Shown piece after piece: positions 1 through 11,864 of a stretch of DNA of 64,000 bases (the first letter of the stretch is position 1; the number at the start of each line of letters is the position of its first letter). The stretch comes from Amyloporia xantha. Lineage: Eukaryota > Basidiomycota > Agaricomycetes > Polyporales > Adustoporiaceae. The position numbers and the translations under genes are program-made. The stretch is taken from NCBI GenBank assembly GCA_036971615.1, contig JAYKKR010000008.1:1364001-1428000 (forward strand), in the 5' to 3' direction. The notes beneath the pieces were generated by a model. That model was given only the letters and a program-made list of their open reading frames with translations. It was not told the DNA's origin and did not search any database.

Positions 1-921
1 GGGTGTGTAGGAGCTTTGCGCAGCAGCGACGCGGCGCGTGCTTTATCGTGCAGAGGCAGCGGGAGAGCCGTCGGCGGATTCGGCCTCGACGGATGGTGTT
101 GAGGCACCGTAGCTTGGGTGTGCAGAGACCAGCGGGGCGCATAGCACGCTGTTGCTGTCGCTCTGTGGTTAGTGTGAGTATCTGACGACACGGCAGATGT
201 ATGTATGTTGTATGTACCCAACGAGAGCGACGGACTGGGCACGCTTGTACTGAAGAGGGAGTGCCCACGTCTCGCATGAGACGGAGCGCAGCAGAGCGTG
301 GGGACGTCTCGCACACTCTGGTCGACGCACTGCAGCTGCGTTTGACGGAGAGCGAGGAGCTGGATGGCGACGCTGCACTGCGCCGGACGTCGTGATTCGA
401 CGACAGACAGCAGTGAGCGTGCTGCTGCAATCGCTTGCAGCTAACGCGGGGAGCAGCGTGGTACTATCGAAAGCAAGAACTCACCGTGAGTCAAGCGCCC
501 ACTGGCATGCGGAAGGGAGGGAGTGAATGCAGGACTGCACCGGACGTTGTGATTGAAGCGTGCACAGTTCTGAGGAAGAGACGTGAAGAACGCACGGGAA
601 GCGCGTTTGGAGCAGCGCTGAGCGCTGAGAGCTGAGGCAGGCTGGAGAGGAGAGGTCATGGGACGGCCATGGGACAGAATGGCAGCCATGGCCAGCGAGA
701 GGCGAGAGACGCGATCGAGTCGGCAAAGTCCGATGTGACAGGTTGAACGGCTGCTGTCTCAAGGTGCCGCCAATTGCAACTCGTCGACGAACGTGCGAGG
801 ATCCTACGCATATGGCACTGGCAGCCCGCCCCAGTATGTGTCTGCTCGTCTGACCTGCACCCTAAGGCCCAGTCAGCTACACCGTCGCACCCCGCGTGGT
901 GTGTGCCTCCTCCCGACCGAC
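1..921. other. intergenic region upstream of PPN1
   Basis: No convincing gene. The open frames are short, overlap on both strands and have no recognisable motif. The first 620 bases are rich in GA on the + strand and contain a degenerate repeated phrase: ccggacgtcgtgatt near 384 recurs as ccggacgttgtgatt near 541. The last 200 bases presumably hold the PPN1 promoter and 5' UTR. Confidence 0.5.
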
Positions 922-3666
922 ATGTTCGAGCTGCAACTGTTACTCCTGCTGTTCCTCTCCTGTGCCCCGGATGCGCTGGCCGCGCCGTCGCAAGCACCCC
1001 TCGGTGTCTCTGTCGCCCGTACGTTCGCCCCTAGCCGTCTTCTGACCCATGCCTGACGACGCCCGGGACCTCAGGCCCACCCCGCAAGATCCAGGGCCGG
1101 TTTCTCCACATCACGGACATGCATCCGGACCCGTACTTCAAGCCCGACACGTCGGAGAAGTCGGCCTGCCATAGGAAGAAACCGAAGAAGGCACAACCGC
1201 GCGCGGGGATGTATGGGCTGCCCTTCAGGTTCGGATTCTGTTAATGTACGGGCATGAGGCTATCACCGCTCGGTATATGACCTAGTGCTATTGGCTGAAC
1301 GCAGCCACCCAGTCGTTTCGTCATGGGCTTGGGGTCGCCGCTCAATGGCACCGGCTTCTATGGGAGCGGTGGTTCCCGGATGCGCGCACAGTTAATTACC
1401 GGCGAGGCTAAGACGTTGATGTAGTGAATGCGACTCGCCTCTCTCTTTAACGAATTTCACGCTCGATTACCTGGAGAAGGAGTGGAGCGCGGACATTGAC
1501 TTTGTCATCTGTAAGTGGTCGGTTTTACTAGTGATCGCTCGTAGAGACGGAAACATGTTCGTGCAGGGACGGGGGACAGCGCAAGGTGCTTTCGGTCTGC
1601 TAGACTGATCGACTGTACATGCTTATGGCTGCTTAGGCATGACAATGACCGAAAGAACCCTCGTACGACGAGTGAGATATACATGCTCAATCGGGCCATG
1701 GCCCGCAGGATGGAGGAAGTGTTTCTGAGCAAAGGGATCCCTGTGATCCCGAGTATCGGTGAGTAAGCACCCTGCAGTCCAGAACATTGCGTCTGATATA
1801 ATCCGTCGCGCGCTGCCTCAGGTAACAACGACGTTTGGCGTATGTGATATACATCTCTTTTGAACCGCATCATGGTGGGCTGATTACTGATCTCCCTGCG
1901 AATTACCGTGCCATCTGTATCAGCACACGTAAGTTCATCCACATCTATTGCTCGTGTGTGGGAGCTCATGCACAGCGGTCAGAACATTATGCTACCAGGT
2001 ATGGACGCGGCGATGTTCGTTATGCGGCGCGCTGACCCAACGAGGCACTCTAGGCCCCAACAGCGTGACGGCCGAGTTCTCATCGTGCGTTTTGCTATCG
2101 GCTTCTTTGCGAGATTCTCGACGGGCTGAGGCGTCGATTTTTTGGTGTAGCATATGGCGGTCTTTCGTCCCCTTCGAGTCGTACCAAGTCTTCCAGCGCG
2201 GCGGCTACTACTCGGTCGAGGTCATTCCGAATTCTGTCGCGGCCGTTAGCCTCAATACGATGTACTTTTATGATTCGAACAAAGGTAGGCCCATCTGCAG
2301 ATTCTAGGGCCTGTGCCCATCGGATGATAATGACGGCTCTTCTTTGGTTGCCATCGCGACCAGCTGTGGGAGGATGCGAGCCCAAGGATCCCGAGGACCC
2401 CGGGAACTTGCAACTCGATTGGCTCGAGGTTCAGCTGGACAGCTTCCGACGCCGGGGCATGCAGGTCGGCGTCTCGGAGTAGCTCTCCCACGCATGCCGA
2501 GTCTTGCTGACTTTAGTGTGCAATTCAAGGTATGGATAAGTGGACATGTCCCGCCTTCCTCGGACAACTTCTTCCCTGACTGCGTGAGTTTTCCCTGGAG
2601 AGAATTCTTACCCCCGTGTTGATGCCTGCTTCAGTATGTCCGATACACGGAACTGTCTCTGCGATATCAGGACACTATTTTGGGACACTTGTATGGGGTG
2701 AGCGGCTCGTTTCGGATGACAGGCCGAGACACTGATGCGTGCGCGGGACTATATTATATAGCATATGAATGCGGATCACGTAGGTCGTCTGACCAGCGCT
2801 CTGATAGTTTCTCACCGCTTTCGTGTAGTTCTTCTTCCTTGAGGCGGAGGATCTACAAGGGCAACCCAAGAGCAAGAAGACATTGTCATTAGATGACGCG
2901 GATGCGCCGCACGATGAATCGCATAAGGGGTTGTACAAGACATTGCTGAGAGACTTTGAAGACCTGCCCAAGACGTCTCAGAACATAAGCTATGATGACT
3001 ACGGAGTTGTGAATGTTTCGCCTTCCGTGGTTCCGAATCCATACCTGCCTTCATTCCGAATTTTTGCTTACAACGCCACCGGCTCCCCTTACATTCCGCC
3101 TAGCCTGACGGAGGTACGCAAAGCTGCACAGGCGGGGAATGCGAGCGGTGCTGCACATTGCCTCAATAATGTATCAAGTGATTCGAATCGCGATTCATGG
3201 AGATGCAAACTATCGAAACCGTGGTACTCAAATCCTGATTCACCCTCGCGCACGAACAGACTTTGGACACCGCTTGGGTATGCACAGGTATGTCATTTTA
3301 TCACGAGAGCTGTCGAGCAAAGCGTGATGCGGATGCTATGCACAGTACTATCTCCCGAAGCTGGAGTCTGCGGACAAGAAGCATCCACCAAAGGTCAAGC
3401 TCGAGTACTTGACGTTCCCCGTGTCGCTGCTGCATCCTCCCCAGGCGGAAGACGAGGCGAGGTTCTGGTACCCGATTCCGCTACGCCATCTTCCGAAATC
3501 ACTGCGAAACGCCACGGTCACAGCATCGAAGTTTGCCCCTTACGGATTGGCAGATCTGACCATCGCGTCGTGGACTGATTTGGCACAGCGTCTGGCGGTG
3601 GGTGCGGAGAAAAAGCTGCGGAAGCGGTTTAGGAAGTACATGTACATGGGTACGGACGAGGGGTGA
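922..3666 (+). CDS. PPN1: endopolyphosphatase (vacuolar, PPN1 family)
   Basis: Cleaves long polyphosphate chains internally; in yeast it is a vacuolar type II membrane protein of the calcineurin-like phosphoesterase family. The start at 922 gives a hydrophobic N-terminus (MFELQLLLLLFLSC) fitting a signal anchor. The next exon carries the first metal motif HITDMHPDPYF, followed by KSACHRKK. Spliced pieces then give ECDSPLSLTNFTLDYLEKEW, DFVIWTGDSARHDNDR (GD motif), IPVIPSIGNNDVWPHNIM (GNND motif) and ISGHVPP (GH motif). The last exon ends in KFAPYGLADLTIASW plus a basic tail. Introns are numerous. Inferred exons at 1567-1585, 1822-1839, 1924-1928 and 1983-1998 are only 19, 18, 5 and 16 nt long (see findings). 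No frameshift or missing metal ligand was seen. The family call is firm; some boundaries are not. Confidence 0.92.
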
Positions 3667-4163
3667 TGTGGCTCGTTGGCTGTGTATGTTACGGCGGGAT
3701 ATGTGTGTATTATATGAACGTTTGTGTGGCCATCTGCGGACATCAACGGAGGCGGGCCGGGGGAGAGAATAGACGCTGGCAGGGATTGAGAGAGATTTGA
3801 GAGAGGGCGTGCATTGTTGTCAGCAAGTTGCCTTGACCACCGACGTCTCTCTGCATCTCCCGTTCCTCGCAGATCCGAATCCTCTTGCTTGCTTTCGTAT
3901 TTCTTTATTGCCAGCATCTGTATCTCCGGGGGACTGGACGCACGTCTTCTCCGTGCCACTTCCGCCGGTGCAGGGCGGCGCCCCCATCTAATAATCATCA
4001 ACCCTCTTCTCCTCCTCCTCTTCTGCTGGCCGCTGCTGCCACATCTCTCTGATTACGCCCCCGCCTCTCCTTCGTACTAACCGGCTGGACCGACTTCGCT
4101 TTTACATCTTGCTCCACCCTTTTACTGTCTTTACCACCAACTACGTTTAGCACTCCTTATCTT
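3667..4163. other. PPN1-RFX intergenic region
   Basis: About 500 bases between two + strand genes. The last 250 bases before the RFX start are strongly C/T-rich on the + strand, as is common in fungal core promoters and 5' UTRs. No gene is seen. Confidence 0.6.
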
Positions 4164-7163
4164 ATGGCCGCGGCAAATCTCCAGTTGATGGCCACAAACG
4201 TTCCCTTCGAATTCATACCCTCTAGTCACCCCCACTCGCGATCCAACTCGGTCTCCTCCACGTCCTCTGCCAACTCACCCGGCTCCCGTCCTCAGTCTTC
4301 CCAGGGTGCCATTTTGCGCGCGTCGGCTCTGATGCCGCCATCCTCCGAAGACCTCTACCGTGCTTCCTTCCATACCACCAACTCCTTTGCGGGCGATCAC
4401 ACTCGAACCACATCCGACGCATCCCACTCCTCTGCCTACTCTCTCGGCTCAGAACTCCTCACCCCTGCTGACTCCCCACCCAACCACAATCTCTCCAATC
4501 CCTCGCTCAAGGCCCATCTGCGACCTACCCACATCCGGGCCCGCGTCGCCGCCTCTCCCTATCCGCGCGATTGCGAGAGCGTACACTCCTCGTCTAGCGA
4601 GACTGAAGACATCTCCTTGTACCTCAGCGGTTCTGAGTACCATCCCATGTTCGGAGGACAGCAGATGTTGGGCCATAACAGCTCAGAATCGATGCACCCC
4701 GCGGGCGCGTTTGGGCGCATGGCCATTAACCAGGACCATGCCCTAGAGAAGCTGGCAGCCAACGTCCGCGCTGCCACGACCACGAGTGCATCGGACAGGG
4801 CAAAACAAATTTTTGTTCAGGCATGGTGCGTGTGTCAGCTGTTGATGCGGTGCAGGCACTGACAGTGATTCTAGGTTGACCGCGAACTACTCGCCTTACC
4901 CGGATGGGAATGTTCCTCGTCAGGGCCTCTACTTCTCGTATCGCCGAGTCTGCGACCAGTACGGTATCCCGCACATCAACACCGCCACGCTAGGTAAGGC
5001 CATCAGGCTCTGTTTCCCTACAATCAAGACCAGACGCCTCGGCGTTCGGGGGAACAGCAAATACCATTGTGCGTATGCATTCGATCACGGTTCCGTCGTC
5101 AGTCCATGATTGACGCCAATGTGACAGATTGCGGCATACGTCCCGCGACGTCGGCAGAAGCCGAGTTTCTGCAGGATTACATCCGTAAATCGAACAACAC
5201 CGCCGCGCAGCAGTCGGTCAATGCTGCCCGTATGGCGAGCGAGCAGGCGGAGGCCTCGAACAGAGGCGGCTCGGACGACGAAGATGACGAAGATTCGGAA
5301 GGTGGCGGCGCAAGCTCCGGGAATGTATCAAAGCGGAACTCGCTGAATTTGAGCAACGGTGTGAAGAACCCGACTCTTTTCGCCGATGAGAAGACTCCCA
5401 CAGCCAGCAGTCTACTTGCGCTAGCACAAGTGTCTCAGCGGCCTTCCGCTAGTTCGTTTCCTGTGCAAGCTCCAATTCGGCGACATGCGGGACAGGTCGA
5501 ACCAACTCTCACCGTGCCATCGCACTCTGCGCCTGCAGACGTCGGCGGCCCCATCACGCTCATGTCTCCGTCGGCACCAGTCTCGGTCAGGCAATTGCCG
5601 CAATTCCCATCTATTGAGGAAGCCGTCGGAGGTTCTTCAACGTCTCCCCATAGCATTGCGGCCCGTGAAGTGTGGCGGTGGTTCCAGGATCACCTCGACT
5701 CTTTGCTAGAGAGCATAAGGTCCTTCCGCTTTGACCAGTTCGAACTGCATTTGCGGACGTTCTGGTCGAATCTCAATGGGAGCCATCGCGAGGTCGTGCA
5801 CGCACCTGCCGTTGCCGGTCTTATGAACAAGGCAGACGCCGTTGTCTATGATGTGTGTTTTCAGTTCATCAATGCTGTAATGTTGCTTACTATTTTGGCG
5901 CAGGAAATACTCGAGATTCTCCGCTCCCAGATGCTCTCTTCCATCCCCCAAGCGTCTCTTGCGGGCCTGCGCCAACTTGCGGACAAGATGGAGAAAATCC
6001 TCCTTGTGGCCCTCGAAGGGTATGGCAACACTTTTGTTGAGCCGAAGGTCGAATTGGGCGCTCGGTTTGGACACCTTGTCTGTAAGTCGCTGAGAGCATT
6101 TTCGACCCTGAGCGGTTCTCATGGCCCGTTTTTATTGCAGTGCGCTTCCTTGATATATATCAGGTCACGCAAGCTCTTAGCACTGTCCTGACCAACCCGA
6201 AGCAGCTCACTGATATGCGTCGGTCCTGGCAAAAAATCGACTTTGAGTCTGTTCGTAACCAGTCGGCGTTGGTTTGCAACTGCCGGCACGAGGATCTCGT
6301 CCAGCTGCTAGAGGTCGAATTTGTTAATCTGCTGGACGGACTACCCAAAAGCCAGGATCCAGTTCGGGATGTTATGGCTTGGGCGGACAAGTGTTGTGAA
6401 AGGTTGATGGGTGCGCGCGGCAGTGATGATCGTACTACGATGAGTTCGAGGAGTGTCTTGATTCGGTGGGGTTATGTGACTAGCCAAGTTATGAGAGATC
6501 TGGTAACCATCTCTTCCGTTGAAGTATGCCAACAATATCTAACGGATGTTGTTATCCGTGCACAGACGATCCGGAGTGACCCCGCATTTGGTGCCTTCCA
6601 GATTCTGAAGCTGTTCTTAGAGTGCGTCTTCGCAGATCCCTCTGTGTTTCAAGTGCCACTAACTGAGCGGTTGTTATAGCGACTGGATCGCTTTGAACGT
6701 TCTTAGGAGCGTTGCTCTGTCGACGAACTCTGTGGCGGCCTCCGTTGAGCCTGTGATGCAGCAGCAGTTTTATACCCTCTCGCCAATGGCTGGACAGGAA
6801 AGTTTCGGCCACCAGCTGGACGTTCCTCATTCCGTCATGGCCCATACCCCGACGACGTCCAGCATGCTCGCCGCGCTACAGCATGATACCTTCGCCGGCG
6901 CACTCGATCCGACTGCGAGTGCCTTCGGCGCGGATGCATTTGGTTCTCTATCATACATGGATACGTCCAGTGCTCACGACGACTCGATGCCCGGGCACTC
7001 GTCGATGTCGTTCCCTGACTACGTTTCGGGTTCATCTGCTTTTGATGCAGCAGCCTTTGGCTCACATGAAATTAGCCTCAGCAGCGCGTCGGGAACGCCC
7101 CCTTCGACCGGTAGCGAACCGGATAACTCACCGGAACCTGTGAAGACAGAGAACTCACTTTAA
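4164..7163 (+). CDS. RFX-family winged-helix transcription factor
   Basis: Nuclear DNA-binding regulator; fungal RFX proteins bind X-box sequences and often repress DNA-damage-inducible or morphogenesis genes. A Ser/Pro-rich N-terminus of about 200 residues precedes the RFX DNA-binding domain. Splicing out 4826-4874 joins QIFVQAW to LTANYSPYPDG. Splicing out 5069-5127 joins RGNSKYH to YCGIRP, restoring the family signature TRRLGVRGNSKYHYCGIR. After an acidic linker (DDEDDEDSEGGG) comes the conserved RFX middle and dimerisation region (VWRWFQDHLDSLLESI, RSWQKIDFESVRNQSAL, ILKLFLDDWIALNVLRSVA). The C-terminus is Ser/Ala-rich. Further introns lie at about 5850-5904, 6080-6140 and 6633-6679. Length and order fit fungal RFX1; targets cannot be read from the sequence. 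Confidence 0.93.
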
Positions 7164-7509
7164 TCCCTGGTCCTTAGTTTCCCTCCCTCAATCGTAGTGA
7201 TATTCTGGACGCTATCTTATCCCGTCGCAATTAATAGTATATACTTCGGTGTCTTGCTCTCCTCTGACTGCACTAATTATTATTGAATCGTTGGTTTCCC
7301 CTGATGTATTGACCTTGTTTCCTCAACTGACGCTGTCCTCAGATATCACCTGTCGTACTCGTACTATGTATCCCATCATTTGTGCATCGTTCGGGTTGCG
7401 CGTGCAGGTGTAATGTGCACCTCGCTCCAGTGAAAAATGCGAAAAGTGGGACTGTAGATTGTGCATGATTATACAACCACAAAATGTATATGCTAGTCCG
7501 CAAGAGCTG
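7164..7509. other. convergent 3' intergenic region (RFX / BFR1)
   Basis: Short AT-richer spacer between two genes that end facing each other. It presumably holds both 3' UTRs; no open frame of note. Confidence 0.6.
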
Positions 7510-9364
7510 TTACTCTTCTCCTGACCCGTTCACATCACCATTTGTTTCCTGCACGCTCTCCAGCTTCTCGACTACCCCGTCGCTGGGCACAGCAATGGAA
7601 GGCAGATCAACGACCGTTGGTGTCGGTGCTGGTTCCGACGGCAGCTCTCCACCGCCGTTGGGTGGTGACAGCTCATCTGCGGGAGGCACGTCGACCTTGT
7701 GTTCAGCTTTTCCAGTGAGCTGCCGGATGCGTGCCTCCACCTTCTCCTTGTTTTCAGCGGTTGCTCGGGCTTGGTTGGCTTCGAACCAAGCCTTCTTCGC
7801 TTTTAGATCTTCGATAACGCGTGGCACGTCAGCGGACGACGTGGGAGGCGATATCGAGAGGGAAAGAAGAGCCGAGAGAGTGGGCAGCGGGACGTGCAGG
7901 GCCTGACTCCCTGACGCGTCGGTGCCATTAGACTCTGCCGGAGCGCTCGCCTTGACTCCCCCTTTCTTCCCCTTTGGTCCCTTCCGAGGCGTGGCAACGA
8001 AGTACGCATCGTCGCTCTCCCCCTTCTTCTTGCGGACGACCATGCCGGGGTCGACCTCCACCTTGCGGATCTCGAGCTTCGGCACGCCCTCCAGGTCGGT
8101 CTTCTCTGAAGGCGCCGACGCGGTCGACAACGCAGGCGTAGCGGTCCTGCCGGAGAAGTAGTCCACAAGCGTCTGGCAGTCCTCGATCTGCGCCTGGAAG
8201 GCAGGCACGTCCGCCTCCTCCCGCAACCGCTCGGCGAGCTCACGCTTCTTCGTCTCCTCCTCGGCTGCACGCTGCGCTCGTTGCCTCTCCGCTCGCCGTG
8301 CCCGCTCCTCGTTCACCTTGTTCCAGTACGAGTCGTTCGCGTCGCGGAACCGCTGTGCCGACTCGCGCTTCTGGTTGTACAGGACGTCCAGCTGCGTCTG
8401 CAGCGCAGACCGCTCGTCGAGCAGCTTGCTGCGGTTCGCAAACGCCTCGTCGCTCTCCTTCTTCAGCTCGTCTAGCTCGGCCTTGATAGTGTCGTAGCGT
8501 TCCGAGGCCGCCTTCGCTTCCGGGTCGTCAAGCTGTTTCCGGAGCTCGTCGGCTGCCGCGCGGTCTTTCTCAATCTTGTCCTGCTCCTCCTGGAAGCCCT
8601 CGACGATGCGGCGGCTCCGTTTCAGCTGGCTGATCTCGGCCAGAGCACGCTTCTCGTCACCAAGCTTCAGGTTCCCAGACTCAACTTGCTTCTCGAGCTG
8701 TCTGAAGTTAAAGGTAAGTATGCGACTGGTCAAACAGTCGGCACACTCACTTTATACGGTCATCCACGTCTCCCACTGTCTTGAAGGGTGCCTTCGCTTT
8801 CGCAGCATTGAGGTCTTTGATCTGCAGTAGGGCCTCGATGAGTAAAGCCAGGGGGGAATATGTTGAGCACATACTCTTTTCTGTACACCATCTTGGATGG
8901 TCTTGAGCTGGTCAAATATCTTCCCGCGTGTGGCCTTGCTCGTCGACTGCTGTCCACGAACACTGTCAAGTTCTGCTCGGAGAGTTGCCCGCCTGTCATT
9001 GCCAGGGCCGGACTTGGACGTTAGACTGATCTTGTCCTTCACTGCAGACTGTATGACGCGGTGAGAGTGTGCGGTCAGACATGCGACCTCGGTCGACGAG
9101 TGTACACGAGCTACGTACGACTTTGACCTGGAGGGCATCAATTTGCGCCTTGATCTGCTCCTGCTCGCGGTCGTACACGGCCTTTTCGGGCTTTCCTGAG
9201 TAGACAGCGAACTCGAAGTGCTCTGGCACCACCTCCACGGTGGTGGGAGTAACGGGGCTGGCACTGCCGTTTGGAACGGCACTGCCATTCGCAGCGGACG
9301 CGGCAGACTTGAGCTTCTTGCCAGCACCGTTGGCGGTCGCGGTCTTGGATTTCGCAGCAGGCAT
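7510..9364 (-). CDS. BFR1: BFR1-like polysome/mRNP-associated coiled-coil protein
   Basis: In yeast, Bfr1 associates with polysomes and mRNP complexes near the ER and affects secretion and nuclear segregation. The start at 9364 gives MPAAKSKTATANGAGKK, a low-complexity head. It is followed by the conserved opening PEHFEFAVYSGKPEKAVYDREQEQIK. Three short introns between about 8710 and 9120 join it to KDKISLTSKSGPGNDRR, KIFDQLKTIQDGVQKR and LLQIKDLNAAKAKAPFKT. The large last exon is a nearly continuous charged coiled coil (QLEKQVESGNLKLGDEKRAL to REEADVPAFQAQIEDCQ), then a Pro/Ser-rich segment and a C-terminal coil. The conserved N-terminal motifs make this a firm family call; its precise role in this fungus is inferred. 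Confidence 0.88.
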
Positions 9365-9669
9365 TGCAAGTGAGTGTGAGAGGCTACTGAGCCGTTATAT
9401 GAGTGCAGAAGGGAAGAATGGCCTGCTGTGGCAGAAGCGTTTTATGAGGAATCCTTATGGTCGTCGTGAGAAACTGGTCCTTGATCGCCCTTCGGTCTCT
9501 CCACGCCCCTCGTGACGTGGCTGCAGAGCGCGTCTCCTCGATCGTATCAAGGGGTCCGTAGCAACTCAATACTCGCTCCAGAATGTTTATGCGCAGAGCA
9601 CGCGATGTATACACAGCAAACGTAGAGATAGACACGAAACCGAGAGCAGGAAGTAATACACGAGCTCTG
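9365..9669. other. BFR1-NHP2 spacer
   Basis: About 305 bases between two tandem minus-strand genes, holding the BFR1 promoter and the NHP2 3' UTR. No gene is seen. Confidence 0.6.
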
Positions 9670-10448
9670 TCAGAACACCACTTTCTGGTCGAGCTTTTCC
9701 ACTTCTCGACAGCACTCCTCGTATAGTTCCCGGTAGTCGTCCTCCTTGTCATCCTTCTCCTCGCCTTCTTTCCGCTTGGCCTTCTTTTTGGTATCCGGAC
9801 ATACCATGACACAACTTGTTGGTCGTTTCGTCGCACTGGCATGGCCGAGCTCTTCCTTCGAAGTAACGAAGACGTACGGTACTCCTGCGTCTTCGCTCAG
9901 GACGGGTAGGTGAGAGATGATGTCTATCGGCGTGATGTCGGCCGCAAGAACGAGTAATCTGCGAGTGCACAAATGAGCAAGATGGGAGTCGTATGATAGA
10001 CTCGATAGCGTACCCCTTCTCTCCTTTTCTTATACCTTTCACGACCTCCTTTACACCTCGCTTCACCTGCCGTTGTTTCGATGCTAGACAGTAGATACAA
10101 TGCTATCAATTGTACATTCAAATGAGAAGTGGCGGAAGTTGCGCACCCTTTTTGATCGTCTTGTGCAGTTTCTTCAACAGCTTTTTCTGTGCGAGTGGAT
10201 GTGCTATCGGCGACAGATCCTCGAGAGGTATTATAATCTCTTCTCTCTCCTTTCTGACCTTCTTCTCCACCTGGATGCAAAAGATGGATAAGTATGTCGC
10301 AGCGGTGTATCGTATGACTGACCTTGGCCACTTCGGCGTCCTCCATTTCAACGTCCTCTGCGACCTCGATAGTCTCGGTGACCGTCTCAGTCACCTCCTT
10401 CGTTTCCTTCTTCTTCTTGTCCTTCTTCTCTGATTTGTCTTTGGCCAT
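9670..10448 (-). CDS. NHP2: H/ACA ribonucleoprotein subunit NHP2
   Basis: L7Ae/eL8-family RNA-binding protein of H/ACA snoRNPs, needed in the nucleolus for rRNA pseudouridylation. The start at 10448 (MAKDKSEKKDKKKKE) gives the Lys/Glu-rich head typical of the family. Spliced exons give the conserved LSPIAHPLAQKKLLKKLHKTIKK, then QVKRGVKEVVKGIRKGEKG. The last exon is the L7Ae core: LLVLAADITPIDIISHLPVL, GVPYVFVTSKEELG, TKRPTSCVMV. The C-terminus (TKKKAKRKEGEEKDDKED...) is charged. Three introns lie near 10270-10320, 10080-10140 and 9965-10015. An upstream in-frame ATG at 10559 exists but the added residues look non-coding. Length is normal for the family. Confidence 0.92.
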
Positions 10449-11864
10449 GATACTCAATCCTTCGGCTGAGTGCGACGGCCTAGGGCGTGGAATCCGTAAA
10501 GGGCTTTGGGTCTGCAGCTGCTTTTCGCAAACAATTTCGCAGGCGCAGTGTATCATCACGTGCCATTGATCGGGCTCTACGAGCGCTTCAGTGAATGCTA
10601 AGTTCAGCTGAGAGCTCCGAGTCAGTACTCAGTACTAGTGCTATAGTAGACCATTCTTGCTGCACAGCCTGCAAACTTTTGCGTGTATAGGCTCATAGAA
10701 TTCTGCCGCGACTACGCGTCGATATCGAACTTCTTGTATTGTGCTCCTACTCATTGGCATGAACTTGACCCTGGTTGCTCGGCATCGACCGTTTAAGCTG
10801 TATTGACATAACGTCTTCAGTCCTCCGAAATTAGCGCATCACTCTGCATTTCACGTCGGGCGTTGCCAGGTCCGTTTATGAACTTTGGATGGTCTCTGAG
10901 CATGTGCAATCCTCCTGACAGATGAGCATCTGACGCAGCTTTCTGACGCGCGACCTCGAGGTCATTTCGTCGTACATCAGCGACATTCTTTGAAGGCTGC
11001 CAAAGTGTCGGTGTTCTTCACTTCTCCCTTCACACACTGATCATATGGGTGACATCGATCGAGTCGATAACAGCACCGCAGTAGGTGTTCTCGGAGAGGG
11101 GCAGTAGGACGGTCGTTATTGGTCGGCTTCGCCACGGGGAGGTCGGTTCAGTGACATTGTGCGCATGGACGAGCGGAGTCAATAGGAGGTACGCGAATCC
11201 TCTGTCATGTACCTGAATGGTATTATTAAGTCTCAGAAGGTGAGCTCATATTGCTTATTGTACAAGCAATTCCGGCCGCGAGGGACGTCAGCAAATTCAG
11301 GGCACAGAGGATGATAATTAACTCGACAATTTGGGTGGTATTCTTATCGACCGGATCATCATCTGGCAATGGGAACAGTGTAAAAATGATAGGCGTTGCT
11401 TACACGATCGGATGTACGAAGGCCGAAAGGGATCAATACTCACAATGCTGTACTCTGACAGGCTTCGACTGTCAACTTGAAGTTTTGAGGACTCGCGGAA
11501 GTCGAATACTTGCGACGAAGTATGCCGTGAACTGCTGCTTCTGTATGCCTGTTTTGCACCGGAATTGGCATGGCTGCCTTCTGCATCATGTACCTGAACA
11601 GGTTAGGCCAACTAGCTCCACCGTGGGGAGTGGCGGACTGTCAGACAAGGTGCGACTCTGGAGGTCCTTTTACTGACTGATAATAGACAAGATTCAGGTG
11701 CACACCGGATTGACTGCTCATCGATCACCGATCACATACGATGCCTGTTTATTGGACGCTGTAACCACAACCCTGACAAGGCAATCATAGAAGCGTACTG
11801 CGCTGAACACGTGTATATGGAACCGCGTCGTGAATATGTTCATTCAGGGTATGCCAACATATTG
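10449..11864. other. 1.4 kb intergenic stretch with a possible unrecognised small gene
   Basis: No recognisable gene. On the minus strand, 11721 down to 11226 can be read as a small spliced frame that starts MSSQSGVHLNLVYYQSVKG and includes a hydrophobic segment (IVELIIILCALNLLTSLA). A third open block near 11050-11220 reads YLLLTPLVHAHNVTE. The donor gtctga is unusual and the pieces cannot be joined with confidence, so this may be a decayed membrane-protein gene or chance. No transposon ends or tRNA were seen. Confidence 0.35.
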
